DNA of 64,000 bases, from positions 1,984,001 through 2,048,000 of the forward strand of contig NC_050102.1 in assembly GCF_902167145.1 (NCBI RefSeq), in the 5' to 3' direction. The stretch comes from Zea mays (Eukaryota; Streptophyta; Magnoliopsida; Poales; Poaceae). Every line of letters starts with the position of its first letter. Within the stretch, counting starts at the first letter, position 1. The translations under genes were made by a program, and so were the position numbers. The notes beneath the pieces are model-generated. The model saw only the letters and a list, made by a program, of their open reading frames with translations. It did no database searches and had not been told where the DNA came from. Below, piece after piece: positions 46,401 through 57,545 of the stretch.

Positions 46401-49400
46401 ACAACAATAGATTACATGCAACATACCATCGAGTAAACAGGTTCCCATCATCTTGTGGACCAGATTCTTGGAGATAACTCAGTAGTATTTGTTGAATAAT
46501 ATCCACTGCTGGCACCTCAGCTGGTTTAGCAGATTTCTTACTAGTAGACGCAGCAGTTTTTTTGCCATTTTCTTTAATTTGTGACTGACAGTACGTCTGT
46601 AGCACATTGAGCTGTTGTTTGCAAAAACACAAGGGGCAAACACTATCACGCTCTAAGTTATCCTGGCTAGCAGCCCCCATACAATCTGAATGGAAACATC
46701 TTCCACATTCATTACAGGCTATATTTATACCTCTTCCACCAAGACAAACACAGCACTTGTTTTTCAAGATTTTTGAGCCATCGCTACCTGCATCAGTGAG
46801 ATCTTGCAATATCCAAAGCTTCTCTTCACTACAGATGACCGAATCATGCTTCAATCTTGATGCAATACCACCAAGAAGATCAATAGCAAAGCACCGAACA
46901 TTAGTGTCCTTAGATTTCAATCCAGCATTCTGAAGGAGCAACACACAGAGAACCTGTACATAAATCAAATAGTATTTGAGGGCCATGCAAAACACTTAAC
47001 AAAGTCATGGAATGTGATTAACACAGTCATATTAAGGGTGTGATTGCTTAGATGGCCCAGCGTGACATGAAGGTGGATCGTAACCACGCCGAGCATGACC
47101 AACCTGTGGGAATGCAAGCAGGCTTGTTTGGTTTGCCTGTTTCACTCGGACCAGGGTAGATTGGGTAGCTGATTGGTTGCTTGTGGGCCGGGTTTAGCTA
47201 CCAATAGTCGACCTACACTTGCAGGTTGCACCGCTCCAACCAGGCCCACAGGAAACGGATCTCTATCTCATTTCTGTGGAGCCAACCAAACCCGTAGGCA
47301 CCTCATGCCCCCTTCGTAACCACGCCAAGCATGACCAGCCTGTGGGCATGCAAGCAGGCTTGTTCCCTTTGCTTGCTTCACTCGGACCAGGGTAGATCGG
47401 GTAGCTGATTGGTTGGTTGCATGTGGGCCGGGTTTAGCTACCAATCGTCTACCTACACTGGATGCACTGTGCCGACCAGGCCCACAGGAAACGGATCTCA
47501 GCCTCGTTTCTGTGGAGCCAACCAAGCCCATAGGCGCCCCGTCCCCCCTCCCCCCATCCACCAAGGCCTCCCCCAGCCAACCAAACATCCCAATCCTACA
47601 TCACGGTAACCAGGCTGGGCTGGATTCACCCAACCAATCACGCTCTAAGTTTCAAGAATCAGTCATGCTAATGCCAGCTCATGCCTATATTTAAGATCGC
47701 AGATATAGCAACAGCACTGCTGAGCAAAGTTACCTCAAGGATAGAAGCAGCAGCTGGATACTCCGGCAAGTTTAGTATCATTAGGAAATCCTGAACAAGA
47801 TTATCTATTATTCCTTTGGTTTCCGACATATCTTGAGATTTAGCAGCAGTAAAACGTTGAAGGACATCAGTCCAAAAACGGCAACAAGCCTCTGTTGCCG
47901 CTTCATGGCATTTAATTGGATAATAATCAGCATCTCCGGAGGCATCAACAATAGTGGTCCAATCAACTGTTCCTTTTAAGCTATTGGGAACAATTGCACT
48001 AAACTGAACCAGGTGAACTAACAGTGCTGTTATCATCTGGATTTGCTTTTGGTCTTCATCTGCTAGATGGTAGGTTCTGACGGCATTTTTGGAAAACTGC
48101 AACTTGCGAAGAAGGTGAAGTATTTCATCAACCAAGTAACTCCTGTGCTGTGTGTATGACGAAAACACCTATGCAAGGGTTTGAATGTGAGCAAATTCTT
48201 TGAAAACTGAATGTCCAGAAAAAGATTGACCGAACAGGCAGAAAATTACCGTGCAAATAACCCCGATTGCTTTTAATTGTAATAGCTGCATATTATCCAC
48301 CAAGAATGTAGTAAAGCATGTTTTCGCTAACTGCAGAATACAACCATCTGACAAGCGCACTGTTGTGAGCAGTTCCTTAAGAAAGCCCAATATCAAGCAT
48401 AGTTTCTGCACAGCAGAATAAACAGAAGCAGAAAGTCTGACACAGAAGAAGAAAATAGGACTCTATTAGTGCCCGGTTTTGCCCCAATACAAACCAGAAA
48501 CAAGAAAATATTTGAATTGCATTGATCATGTACTTGTTTGAAGATTTTCTCATGCTCAAATTAGTAGCAGTACGTCTCCTCTTGCTAACTTGTCCATTTT
48601 CCAAATCATCTTCATCATCATCTCCTAGTTGACAAAAGAGAAAGATACATATATATATGAAAAATATGTGATGTAAAAGTTAATTCTAAAAGGCAATTTT
48701 AGTCATCACTAGTGATCATCACAGCTACTCCACCCTTCCTGAAATATAAGGGTAAGTTTGTCCAAAGTCAAACTATCCTCAGTTTGACCAAGTTTCTAGA
48801 GAAAAGTTCTGACATCTACCACATCAAAGAGGTAAACTATGGAACTGCAATTAATAATATTTCTGATCATGCTAATTTTATGTCATAAATATTATGTTTC
48901 TTTTTTATAAACATTTTCATAATTGGGGCAACTCAAAATCTCTTATATCTCAAGACGGAGGGAGTAGCACTAAATTATTTGCAGAAAGGTTGGTTGGGCT
49001 CAAGCATAATAAAAGCTTGTCACTCATGAAATGCAACAGTACAAAAAGGCATATAAATATAGTTGTTAAAGCGGTAAGGCGAGGTAAGGCGACTGACCCC
49101 CTTTTTACCTTTTAAGCAATACGGCGTAAGGCGAGGTGACGCCTTAAATATAGTTAAAATTAGGGAAAAGATATTAATATTTGAGAAAGCATTTAGGATA
49201 AAAACATTAATAAAGAAGAGAAAAAAGATAAAGAAAAGAAAAAAAACTAGCTTCTAGTCTATAAATCAGCCCAAAAGCCCACTATTCCATTAAATCTAGG
49301 TTAAGCCCACCTCCTCTCCCTCTCTCCTAACCCTCTCCCTCTGTCTCCTCACAGCCGTGTGACTCCCTCCTCCCAGCCGCCGCTCCCAGCAGCCTCTCCC

Positions 49401-52400
49401 TCTCTCCCCGTTGGCGTTTCTCTCGCTCCCCGCTGGCTCTCTCTCTCCTGTGCCGGCGCCGCCGCTTTGCTGGAGCCGCTGGAGTCGCCATGTGCCGCTC
49501 CTGGAGGAGCTGCCGCCACGCCATGGAGGAGGAGGAGCCACCGCCACGCCATGAGGAGCCACTGCTCTGCTGCTAGACCAGCCGTCGCGCCGCTGCTAGA
49601 GCTGCCGCGGACCTCTCCCACTCGCCTTAGGTGCCGGAGTAAGGCGAGCAGGACACCTTACGCCGCCGGGGCACCTTACCGCCTAGGTGACACCTTAACA
49701 ACTATGCATATAAAAACTCGACCTACCGGGGGGGAGACAGCCCCCGAGTATTGTATTAAGAAGAAAACCTTCTCATACAGGTCGAGAAAACCTCTGCCCC
49801 ACCCATACACAGCGGCATCGAAGTCCATGTGAGAATGACTGCAACCGAGGCCAAGCCTTAGACCTGTGCTTTGGCGTGGGACAGACGAGGGGATTTTTTT
49901 TAAACACAGCCTGAAATTTGCTTCCACGGGGAGTCGAACCCAGGACCTGAGGAGTGCTACTCAGACCACCTAACTAATTCAGATAGAGCCCTTTCGCACA
50001 AAAAGGCATATAAAACATAGAGAACAGAGAATTGCATGTAACCAACTTAGAAAGGAATGTGGCTCGACAATCATGAAAAGCCAAAGACAGAAATATCAGT
50101 TTAACAATGGATGTATGGTGTGCAATTCACAAAGAGCCTGAAATGTTGTGCAAGGGTAAAGCCTTAACAGAACTTAGGGCTTTGATCCTATTTTCCGATT
50201 TTTCTACCTGCTCTGTGGTGTCCATGTTTCAACTGTTTGTTTGTGTACAAGTGTCCCCTGTCCAGTGGTTATGATCTACCAATGTACTTACTTTTTTGGT
50301 TTACTCAAACAATGCAATGATATGCAGCTCTTCTACATATTCAAGGGAAAAAATATCGGCATGTACTTTGATTATTACCATCATTTGCAACATTTTCAGC
50401 TGGTTTGTAGAGAGCTCGGAAGGTTGGGTTACTTGCTGCCATACAATCTGTGATCTGATGCCTTGAGAAATCAATAATCCGCTCAATAAGCTGGTTTTCA
50501 GGAGGCAAAAAAGGAAACAGTCAGCAACCGTAACAATACCATTTCACAGCAAGCTGAGAAAGGAATTCAGCGTGAGCATACTTCTTCTCGGTACAGTTGC
50601 TTTGGCATATCATGGTGGGTCATAATTGCCAACGCAGCATGACTGGCCTCCAAAGCAGAGAAAACCAGAGGTTCAGCATCAACGACATCAGACTGAAGGT
50701 ATCCAATCATTTGTTAGTTGCTAAGTTATAACATGCAAGAAATTCGCTAAATGGCTCTGAAACAGAATAAGATAAAATTAAATGCAAATTTAAAAAATGT
50801 AAACTACTATGATATGGTAAGTAACTCACATTTTCTTTCACATCTATCGACAAACCTTGAGAATATCGAATCTGACGGTCAATCACATCCAATAACCTTG
50901 TAACTGTATCCATAGGAACCTCATGCAATATCCTTTTGGATCGAACAGATGTAATTTCATTCACGAGAACCTTAACATCACCAAGTGGGATTGACAACCA
51001 GTCACCGCCATCTCCATCATCAGGAATTTCGGTTTTTCCACAGAAATCCTCCACCACCTCACAGAAGGTAGTGATAACATCTAAAAAGCATAATTATAAC
51101 CAGAGTCAGTAGAACTCGAAAAAAAAGGGAAGCTATATGGGTAGGATATACAAACCAATAGAAACAAACCTTGAGTATTAGGAATGCTGGGAGCAGAACT
51201 TGAAACAGAATTGTTATTTTCTCTCTTCCTTATTTTTGGCTTCTTTGAAGCAATTGAATCTGAGGTCAGTTCATTCTACAACATAAAGCCCCTTAGGCCT
51301 TAGCACAAAGAACTGCCATCTATAAGAAACTGGTGGTATCTAACTTACATAAAAATGCTCTCTATGTGAGTCAATTTCATCCTGAGGAAATGCAGATTCA
51401 TTTCGTGCTTTGCTCGTATTAGGTGTAAAATGCTCAAAGTGCTTCTCATGTTCTTGATTTTGATATCCTGGGCCTCCAAATGGACCTGAAAAACTTGACC
51501 AATGTAATAAAGAAATTACATATGGCAAGATAAAAAAAAAGTCCTACAAAATCAAAAACATTTACAGTTTCATAGAAATGCTTTGCTATCATCAAACAGA
51601 AGCTGTTTTGACTCAAATTGTTTAAACATGAAAAAATATTACACCATTGATAATGTTATTAGACCATAGAACTAAAAGAGAGATACTCAAAGCAAGCACA
51701 CGACCACAATCATTTTGGGTTTGATAGCTTGGCATGGTAAAAAAACAAGCATAGAAAGCAGCAATAACCTGCACAATATTGCCAAGATACAAGATGTCAA
51801 ATGAGCAAACTTCCATACCTTCTAGTCTGATAGAAGGAATTGAATTAAGTATTTAAGTTAAAAACCTATTATACATTCTACAAAATTGGAAACCTGAATA
51901 TTAAGCAGGTCATGAACTTGTTATTTCCACAAAACAATAATGGTTGCACCCGCAAACCACAAGGCTACAACGGAGCTGTTCCAAACTTCCTATTGTACCA
52001 ATTAGAGCTTGATGTATTCCTATAAACAACACGTATATGATCCAGTACAGCCGGTTGTATATAAAAGCAAATTAATAGTACCAGATGATCGTTGGTACAG
52101 TGCAATTTGCATTGGTGGATGTAATAATAGAACGAACAAGTCATTTTAAAATAGGATGTACTAGATTATGGAAAAGTAGCAATTTAGTCCTTTTAACTTC
52201 ACTAATGGATAGATTGGCCCCACTTGTATATTGTAGCTTGGTCTCTTACGTGCAATTTGTTGTTTACAGATGATCCGATAGATGATACATTAGCAAGGCA
52301 TGCCAAAAAAAATTCAACTGCTGAACCAATGTTTCAGGAATCAGAACACGGACTTGTAATATAAAAAGGAAACTTTAGACAGTCCAGTCCACATTAAATA

Positions 52401-55400
52401 GTCATACATATCATGGAGCTCATACAGAAAAAATTAGCATTCAATTAGGCAGCAAAAGAACTACAAACATTCAAGCATCCCACATTTGAGAAACAAGCAT
52501 GCTGAGATAGATCAAAAGAACTCAAAGGAAGAGAAGCTCGGTAGTTGGATGATGAGGCGTAAGGTTTGTTTAAAAAATGAAGCAAAAAAAACAAGGTTTG
52601 TTGTTGGAAAGCCATTGCGACATAATACTTAGGGTAAATTTAATGTCCCAATTTTTAACTTAGCCTTAATGACACTGCAGACAAGCCATCGAGCAAGGTG
52701 CTGGAATCAACCAGCTTTCAAAACTTTTAAATGCTTCAGAAGTCAGAACGTTCAAATATAGTGAGAAAAAAATGTAACACAATGAAGCTATGGCACAAGT
52801 CTACCATGCCCCCCCCCCCCACACACACACACACTCAGGTAGTCCAGCACACCTAAGAGCCCATGTAACGTCTGAGTGGCGCAGGCAACCCAGCTCCACC
52901 CTGATTGTGAGTAAAGGAACTAGCTGACAAAAAAAACGTTTGATCAAAGTAGAGAGGGCAAAATTTGTTGATGTCATCAAATAAATATCCTTTAGTTCAC
53001 GAGAAAAATCCCATGTTTTATATAGCAGTAAGAAATAATTGATAATCAGGTGCATTTGCGAAAGGGCCTCTAGCCTAGTTGGTTAGGTGGTTTGAGTAGT
53101 ACTCCTCAGGTCCTGAGTTCGACTCCCCGTGGGAGCGAATTTCAGGTTGTGGTTAAAAAAAATCTCTCGTCTTTCCCACGCCAAAGCACAGGTCTAAGGT
53201 CCGGTCCTGTCGCAGTTGTTTCTCACATGGGCTACAGTGTCGTTGTGTATGAGTGGGGCAAGGGTTTGGTGGTTTTCTCGACCTGCGTGCGAAGGTCTTC
53301 TTAATATAATGTCTGAGGGTTGTCTTACCCCCCCCCCCCCCGCAGGTCGAGATCATTGGGTGCAATTTTTCTCTGTGTATTATAGTGGTAGATCAATAAT
53401 GCTATATATAAGGTACATGCAGATAGAACGAACAAAAACAAATTTTAAGCACTGAAAGATACCTATTGATAGACTTAATAACAGAAAATGAACGACTGGG
53501 CATTCGGTTACTACTGTTTGATAAAATGTAAACGGCTACCGGCCTTCTAGTGGTACATCACTAAGGTTAACTCCAACAAGGATATGCAAAAATGGGAATT
53601 CAAATATATGTTTGGGTTATGCGGTCAGCCCAAAAAACGAGACTCAAATATTAATGTGTCTAACCGGGTACCCAAATACACGTTTGATAAGATGGTCATC
53701 CAGATAATATGTACTCTTCCACATAGCAATATAAAATGGGTATCGAGTATAGGTTACCTATTGGAGATACTAAAGTGTCGTTTAGATATCTATAATGGGT
53801 TTAGATGCCCTGATAGGTGCTCCGTTGGAGTCAACCTAATGTTAAATATAGGGTACATGCACATGGAACAAACAAAAATAAGTTTTAAGCACTGAAAGTT
53901 ACCTATTGATGCACCTAATAAAAGAATATGAACGAGTGGGCATTCGATTTGGTAAAATGTAAATGGCGACGACCTTCTAGTTGTATATCAATATCATTAA
54001 TGCTATATATAGGACACATGGACATGCAACGAATAAAAAAGTTCTAAGCATTGGAAGTTGCCTATTGATGCCCTAAATATAAGAAAAATGAAATACTGGG
54101 CATTCGCTTAGTACCATGTGTAAACAGTGACGTCATTCTGTACATGAACAGTTACAGGACATGAGAGTACATAGGTGGTTGAGTGCCATCTGCGGATGTG
54201 AGTTGTGACTGTAGTACTGTGCACTAAAACTAAGCTGGGATTTGCAACTTGATTTACAATATTAGAACTATTTATATTAGAATAATCGACCGAACTCTGT
54301 TTCTCTGAACCAACCAAACCATGTAAGGCACCAGAGTCCAAGTTGGAATCGATACGTGTCAAAACCAGGTAACCCAAATCACTTCCTGAACTAATGATAG
54401 GCAGACATTTATGGTATGGGAAACGCCCACGAGGTATGTTTTACGATGAACTGTGCAAGTGCTTGGGACAAAAAGGCTTTCTTGTTGTTATTGTTGTTGC
54501 TGTTGCACAAGTGATCCCTTGTTCTGCAGTACACCATGTTTAGCAAAAGGCACAGCAGCGGCCAGAAAATCGATGAGTTACATGGCACACAGGTCATCTC
54601 CGTGCGCTAGGACATCGAAAGCTGAGGAACATGCGCAAAACTGCTTTCCCCGCCACCGCCGTAAACACAATGACGCACAGCGCAACATAGTTCGAGAGGT
54701 GAGCGTTGGAATAGCAATTTCGTTGCCGAAACACCTTAAGGAAATGAAGCCTTTTCAAACAGCAGCAATACACACACACACATCAAACGGACCATCAGGG
54801 AGGCAGTGCTAAGCAGCGGGAGGAGGAGGAGGATACAGCAACTTAAGCAATGTTCAATCCTTGGCAGGCCACTGTAAAAGTACCGTTAACGAGGCTAGTA
54901 CATACCGAAGCGACACAGGCTAGGAACTAGACAGACTACACAATGTTGGGTCCAATGAGCAGAAAGCAGCTAGCTAGGGTAGGCTAGGCTAGTAGGGGGG
55001 CGGCTGGGAGTAGCCTAAGGGAGGCTCAATTTGCAGAGCGTTTACCTTGCGAAGACGGACTTGGCGCCTTGACCTTGAAAGCGTCGGGGTTGTGCTTGAG
55101 CACCTCCCTCCAGAGCCAGGAGCAGCGGATGGGGTCCACGTCGACGTTGTCCGCAGCGGTGAAGCCCCTGCGGAAGGAGGGTGGAGTTAGCAACTCCCCT
55201 GTCCCATCCCAGCCGGCGCGGGGAATGAGGAGGAGAAGGCGCTCACAGGTGGGAGACGTCGGTGTCGGCGAGGACGCGGGCGATGTTGGCGGCCTGCATG
55301 ATCGTGTCGGGGCGGTCGGGCGCGGCGAGGGGCTCGTCGTCGCGGAGCGCGTCGAAGCCGAGCTCGCGCGGGAGGGTGGGGAGCGGCAGCGACGGCAGGA

Positions 55401-55488
55401 CCTCGGAGTGGACGGTGTTGGGCAGCCGGCACGCCCGCTCGAAGCCCGCCCGGTCCCGGCCCCGGCCCCCGCCGGCGGCGGGGTCCAT
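37432..55488 (-). CDS. SCC2: SCC2/NIPBL cohesin loader with PHD finger (28 coding exons; one apparent 1-bp insertion)
   Basis: With SCC4, SCC2 loads cohesin on chromosomes; the PHD finger is a plant feature. Coding exons (minus): 55488-55247, 55167-55046, 51485-51349, 51275-51170, 51080-50830, 50692-50582, 50490-50379, 48624-48534, 48436-48250, 48168-47734, 46953-46427 ([12 protein letters not shown] to CPLC), 46361-46154, 46084-46034, 45946-45788, 45694-45530, 44862-44562, 44479-44327, 43385-43216, 40555-40450, 40150-39989, 39631-39527, 39462-39229, 39150-39017, 38932-38681, 38597-38276, 38159-38067, 37978-37853, 37710-37432. All have GT-AG borders and agreeing phases. HEAT-repeat regions match plant SCC2 (for example GDTNICGGI). 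Corrected length is about 1779 residues. Exon 16 has one extra base at 44820-44822 (GAAGAAACC where GAAGAACC is expected), giving a stop at 44803-44805: an error or a real null. Confidence 0.9.
41090..42413 (+). mobile_element. 5'-truncated LINE (L1 type), SCC2 intron 18
   Basis: The plus strand encodes the C-terminal end of an L1-type ORF2: the segment before the zf-RVT domain ([21 protein letters not shown]), the zinc-binding part ([28 protein letters not shown]) and WAIWRTRND. Frames break near 41690 and 41920. The 3' end has a long untranslated tail and a run of A at 42404-42413. It lies opposite to the gene's transcription. Confidence 0.8.
42599..43118 (+). mobile_element. Solo LTR, SCC2 intron 18
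   Basis: 520 bp starting TGTCACACATCC and ending GGGCTGTGACA, with the inverted ends TGTCACA/TGTGACA, flanked on both sides by the exact 5-bp duplication TGAAC (42594-42598 and 43119-43123). A TATA-like ACTATAAATATAAGG lies near 42912. No internal retrotransposon sequence is present, so the copy arose by recombination between two LTRs. Confidence 0.88.
45132..45178. mobile_element. Fragment of the 36886 MITE family
   Basis: TTGTTGGATTATATAATCTGG followed by the TTATAATCCCAAACAAAC end, matching the right half of the MITE at 36886-36998. The left half is missing. Confidence 0.65.
45243..45382. repeat. 70-bp tandem duplication, SCC2 intron 15
   Basis: The segment beginning CCAAATTAACATG occurs at 45243 and 45313 with two or three differences. 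It lies wholly in intron. Confidence 0.9.
47036..47645. mobile_element. Tourist-like MITE with internal 236-bp duplication, SCC2 intron 10
   Basis: Ends GGGTGTGATTG and CAATCACGCTC are imperfect inverted repeats, flanked by TAA at 47033-47035 and 47646-47648, as for PIF/Harbinger elements. Inside, a segment starting CGTAACCACGCC at 47079 recurs at 47315, diverged by several changes. Confidence 0.7.
48726..48966. mobile_element. Stowaway-type MITE, SCC2 intron 7
   Basis: Ends CTCCACCCTTCC and GACGGAGGGAG with TA duplications at 48726-48727 and 48965-48966, and the usual AT-rich body with ATATAAG near both ends. Confidence 0.8.
49058..49705. mobile_element. Mutator-like element with 9-bp target duplication, SCC2 intron 7
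   Basis: Ends ATAGTTGTTAA and TTAACAACTAT are inverted, and subterminal GGTAAGGCG/CGCCTTAC repeats continue inwards. Direct copies of GCATATAAA at 49049-49057 and 49706-49714 form a 9-bp target duplication, the mark of Mutator-like elements. The GC-rich interior has no transposase. Confidence 0.8.
49715..49997 (-). mobile_element. tRNA-derived SINE (minus strand), SCC2 intron 7
   Basis: The minus strand shows an A-box-like segment near 49970 and a clear B box (GGTTCGACTCC) near 49925-49940, then a T-rich region and GGTCGAG near the 3' end. The 17-bp direct repeat ACAAAAAGGCATATAAA at 49041-49057 and 49998-50014 is its target duplication. The Mutator-like element is inserted at the left copy. 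Same family as 53058-53352. Confidence 0.8.
53058..53352 (+). mobile_element. tRNA-derived SINE (plus strand), SCC2 intron 2
   Basis: A box (TAGCCTAGTTGGTTAGGTGG) at about 53072-53091 and B box (GAGTTCGACTCCC) at about 53116-53128, then the same body as the copy at 49715-49997. A short imperfect flanking repeat (GGTGCATTT and GGTGCAATTT) is the likely target duplication. Confidence 0.8.
53386..54130. repeat. Diverged tandem repeat of about 165 bp, three copies, with MITE at a unit junction
   Basis: Units beginning at about 53398, 53840 and 54001 share GCTATATATA(A)GG, AAGCACTGAAAGTT and GGGCATTCG. A MITE at 53565-53836 separates the first two. All are in SCC2 intron 2. Confidence 0.75.
53565..53836. 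mobile_element. Tourist-like MITE, SCC2 intron 2
   Basis: Ends GGTTAACTCCAAC and GTTGGAGTCAACC are inverted repeats, flanked by TAA at 53562-53564 and 53837-53839. Confidence 0.8.
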
Positions 55489-55984
55489 GGGCGAAACCCT
55501 AGATGCGGGGGGAGGAGGGCTCCAATTCGCACCGGAATTCGCTCGTTGCCGAGGTGGAGGTGGTTCGATTTGATTTGAGTTTCAATTTCGACAAGTGGAG
55601 GTGGTGGGGATGAATGGAGAGTAGAGGACTAGCCGACTAGGAGGGGTACAGCAGCCAGCCGCAGCAGTATTTATCTACTGCTGCTACAGTAGTAACGTTG
55701 GCCGGAGGGAGGGTGGGAGTGGGAACTGGAAGAAAAGGAAAGCGACCCGATCTTTTTACGGCGGAAGGAGGAGACGGCGACGGCTGCTTAGCTGGATCGA
55801 CTCAACCAACTGCTCCCTGCGTGGAGTCTCCAAAATGTTGGGTACAGTGCGCTGGTTTGATCTGGGTCTGGTTGGTTTTAAGCTGGGCCTTATTGGGTTA
55901 GGCTGGGCCTGGGAATGGTCCAAAACTAAAGGTCGAAAATTTTGATTTCAAATCCATACAAATCTTGTCCTTCCATATCTCCTA
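55489..55984 (-). promoter_or_regulatory. SCC2 5' region and upstream spacer
   Basis: The minus strand has GATAAATACT, a TATA-like sequence, at about 55668-55678, about 180 bases before the ATG at 55488. The next sequence upstream is the truncated LINE. No other gene is seen. Confidence 0.45.
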
Positions 55985-57375
55985 GCAAAATGCTCGAATG
56001 CTACTACGGTTTCCATTTACAAGTTGTTTAGTATGGTTCCAAATCAAAACTTTAAAAAGTAGATGGCAGAACCAGCTAAACACCATAACTTTAGAGTTGC
56101 AAAGTCCACGGAGATGGTTGTTGCTATCCAAAACAGATCCTGGGAAACATTGGTCCTTCTTGCCCATGAAGTTCTCTGAAAAGGTTAAGTGTTTCTTCTC
56201 CACAACCTTGTTGACTAAAATTGGCAGTGGCACTTCAACTCTATTCTGGCAGGATCCCTGGTTGCATGGGAAAAGTATTGAGGATCTTGCTCTCAGAGTT
56301 CTAGCTATTGTCCTTAAACGCACAGCTAGCAGTAGAACCGTGCGTGATGCCCTCATGGACATGAGATGGATAGCCAGACATCATCGGCGCCTTCACAGTA
56401 CGTGTATCGGTCGGTTATCTCACCCTTTGGGATACTATAAGCATTGTTCAGTTGCACCCAAAAAAAGGGAGGACAAACACATTTTTAGATTTGCTCTAGA
56501 TGGCAAATACTCGGTCAAGGCTGCTTATGAGAGCCTCTTCATTGGTGCAATTCAGTTTGAACATAGTGGAAAGATATATAAATCATGTGCTCCCCCGAAA
56601 TGCAAGTTCTTCCTTTGGCTAGCTACCCTTCAAAGGTGCTAGACAGCATATCGACTAAAAAAGAAGGTAGCAACATCCTGAAAGATGCCAATTTTATGAC
56701 CAGGATGAGAAATCAATAGACCATTTATTGGTTGGTTGTGTCTTTGCAAGGGAATTTTAGTGCAAATTGCTTGGGCAGGTCAACCTTCAAGCTGCTCCTC
56801 AGTTAGGGAAAGGGAAGGCTATGGAATGGTGGAAGGAAAGGCTATGGAATGGTGGAGAAGGGAAGGCGAGCATGTCTGCATGTGCAAGGCATAGCTAAAA
56901 AGGGCTTAACACATTAATAATTCTAAGTTTATAGACCATTTAGAACCATAGGAACAGCTACGTCTTCAACATAATCATCCCAAATGGTGCAAGGCATACC
57001 TAAAAAGGGCTTAGCACATCAATAATTCTAAGTTTATAGACCATTTAGAACCATAGGAACAGCTACGTCTTCAACAAAATCATCCCAAATGTAGATATAG
57101 CCATAAGGTCTTCAACAAAATCATACCAACTATAGATACAGCCATAAGAAGGGCTGAGGAAGAGAGGGTGTTGTATGGGAGATCGCAGAGGCCAAGAACT
57201 TCTATCCTAAACGCCCCAATTCCTAGATGGTAGTCTTTTTAGTGTTGTACTAGACACATTTCTCTATTTTGGTTATTCCACAATAAGGTGGCTCCTCTTT
57301 CTTGTACCGGTCTATTTTAAACCCTTTTTATTTTCTTAATATAATGATGAGCACCTCTCATGCGGGTTTGAGAGA
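55985..57375 (+). mobile_element. 5'-truncated LINE with zf-RVT domain between SCC2 and KTI12
   Basis: The plus strand encodes LTKIGSGTSTLFWQDPW and LDGKYSVKAAYESL, then CAPPKCKFFLWLA, the zinc-binding end of an L1-type ORF2, with a stop at about 56642. Further down it has a 104-bp tandem duplication (about 56884-56987 and 56988-57091, AAGGGCTTA-containing) and an untranslated end near 57375. It is decayed and older than the LINE in SCC2. Confidence 0.7.
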
Positions 57376-57545
57376 AAAAAATATTCATGTTGCATGTCCA
57401 CCAAGGCGTCAAGGACGTTAAGATAGTCATATAAAGATTTCCACAAAACAAGGAACAAGTACAATCAAGTTGTCTTCAATTATCTATTCCCCCAAGTTAA
57501 CCACATGCTACATAGTGTTCATGCAACGCAGGCGAATGAAAATTA

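Noticed and set aside
48250..48534. SCC2 exon 8 extended past 48534, or exon 9 starting at 48411
   Set aside because: Both give a stop or break phase; the acceptor before 48436 keeps phase and restores the family sequence ([11 protein letters not shown]).
53070..53130. tRNA gene
   Set aside because: The A and B boxes are part of a SINE with a long non-tRNA body, and a second diverged copy is at 49715-49997. No cloverleaf with proper acceptor stem was found.
55069..55578. Plus-strand open frame of about 169 codons across the SCC2 start
   Set aside because: It lies opposite GC-rich SCC2 exons 1 and 2 and has no recognisable domain.
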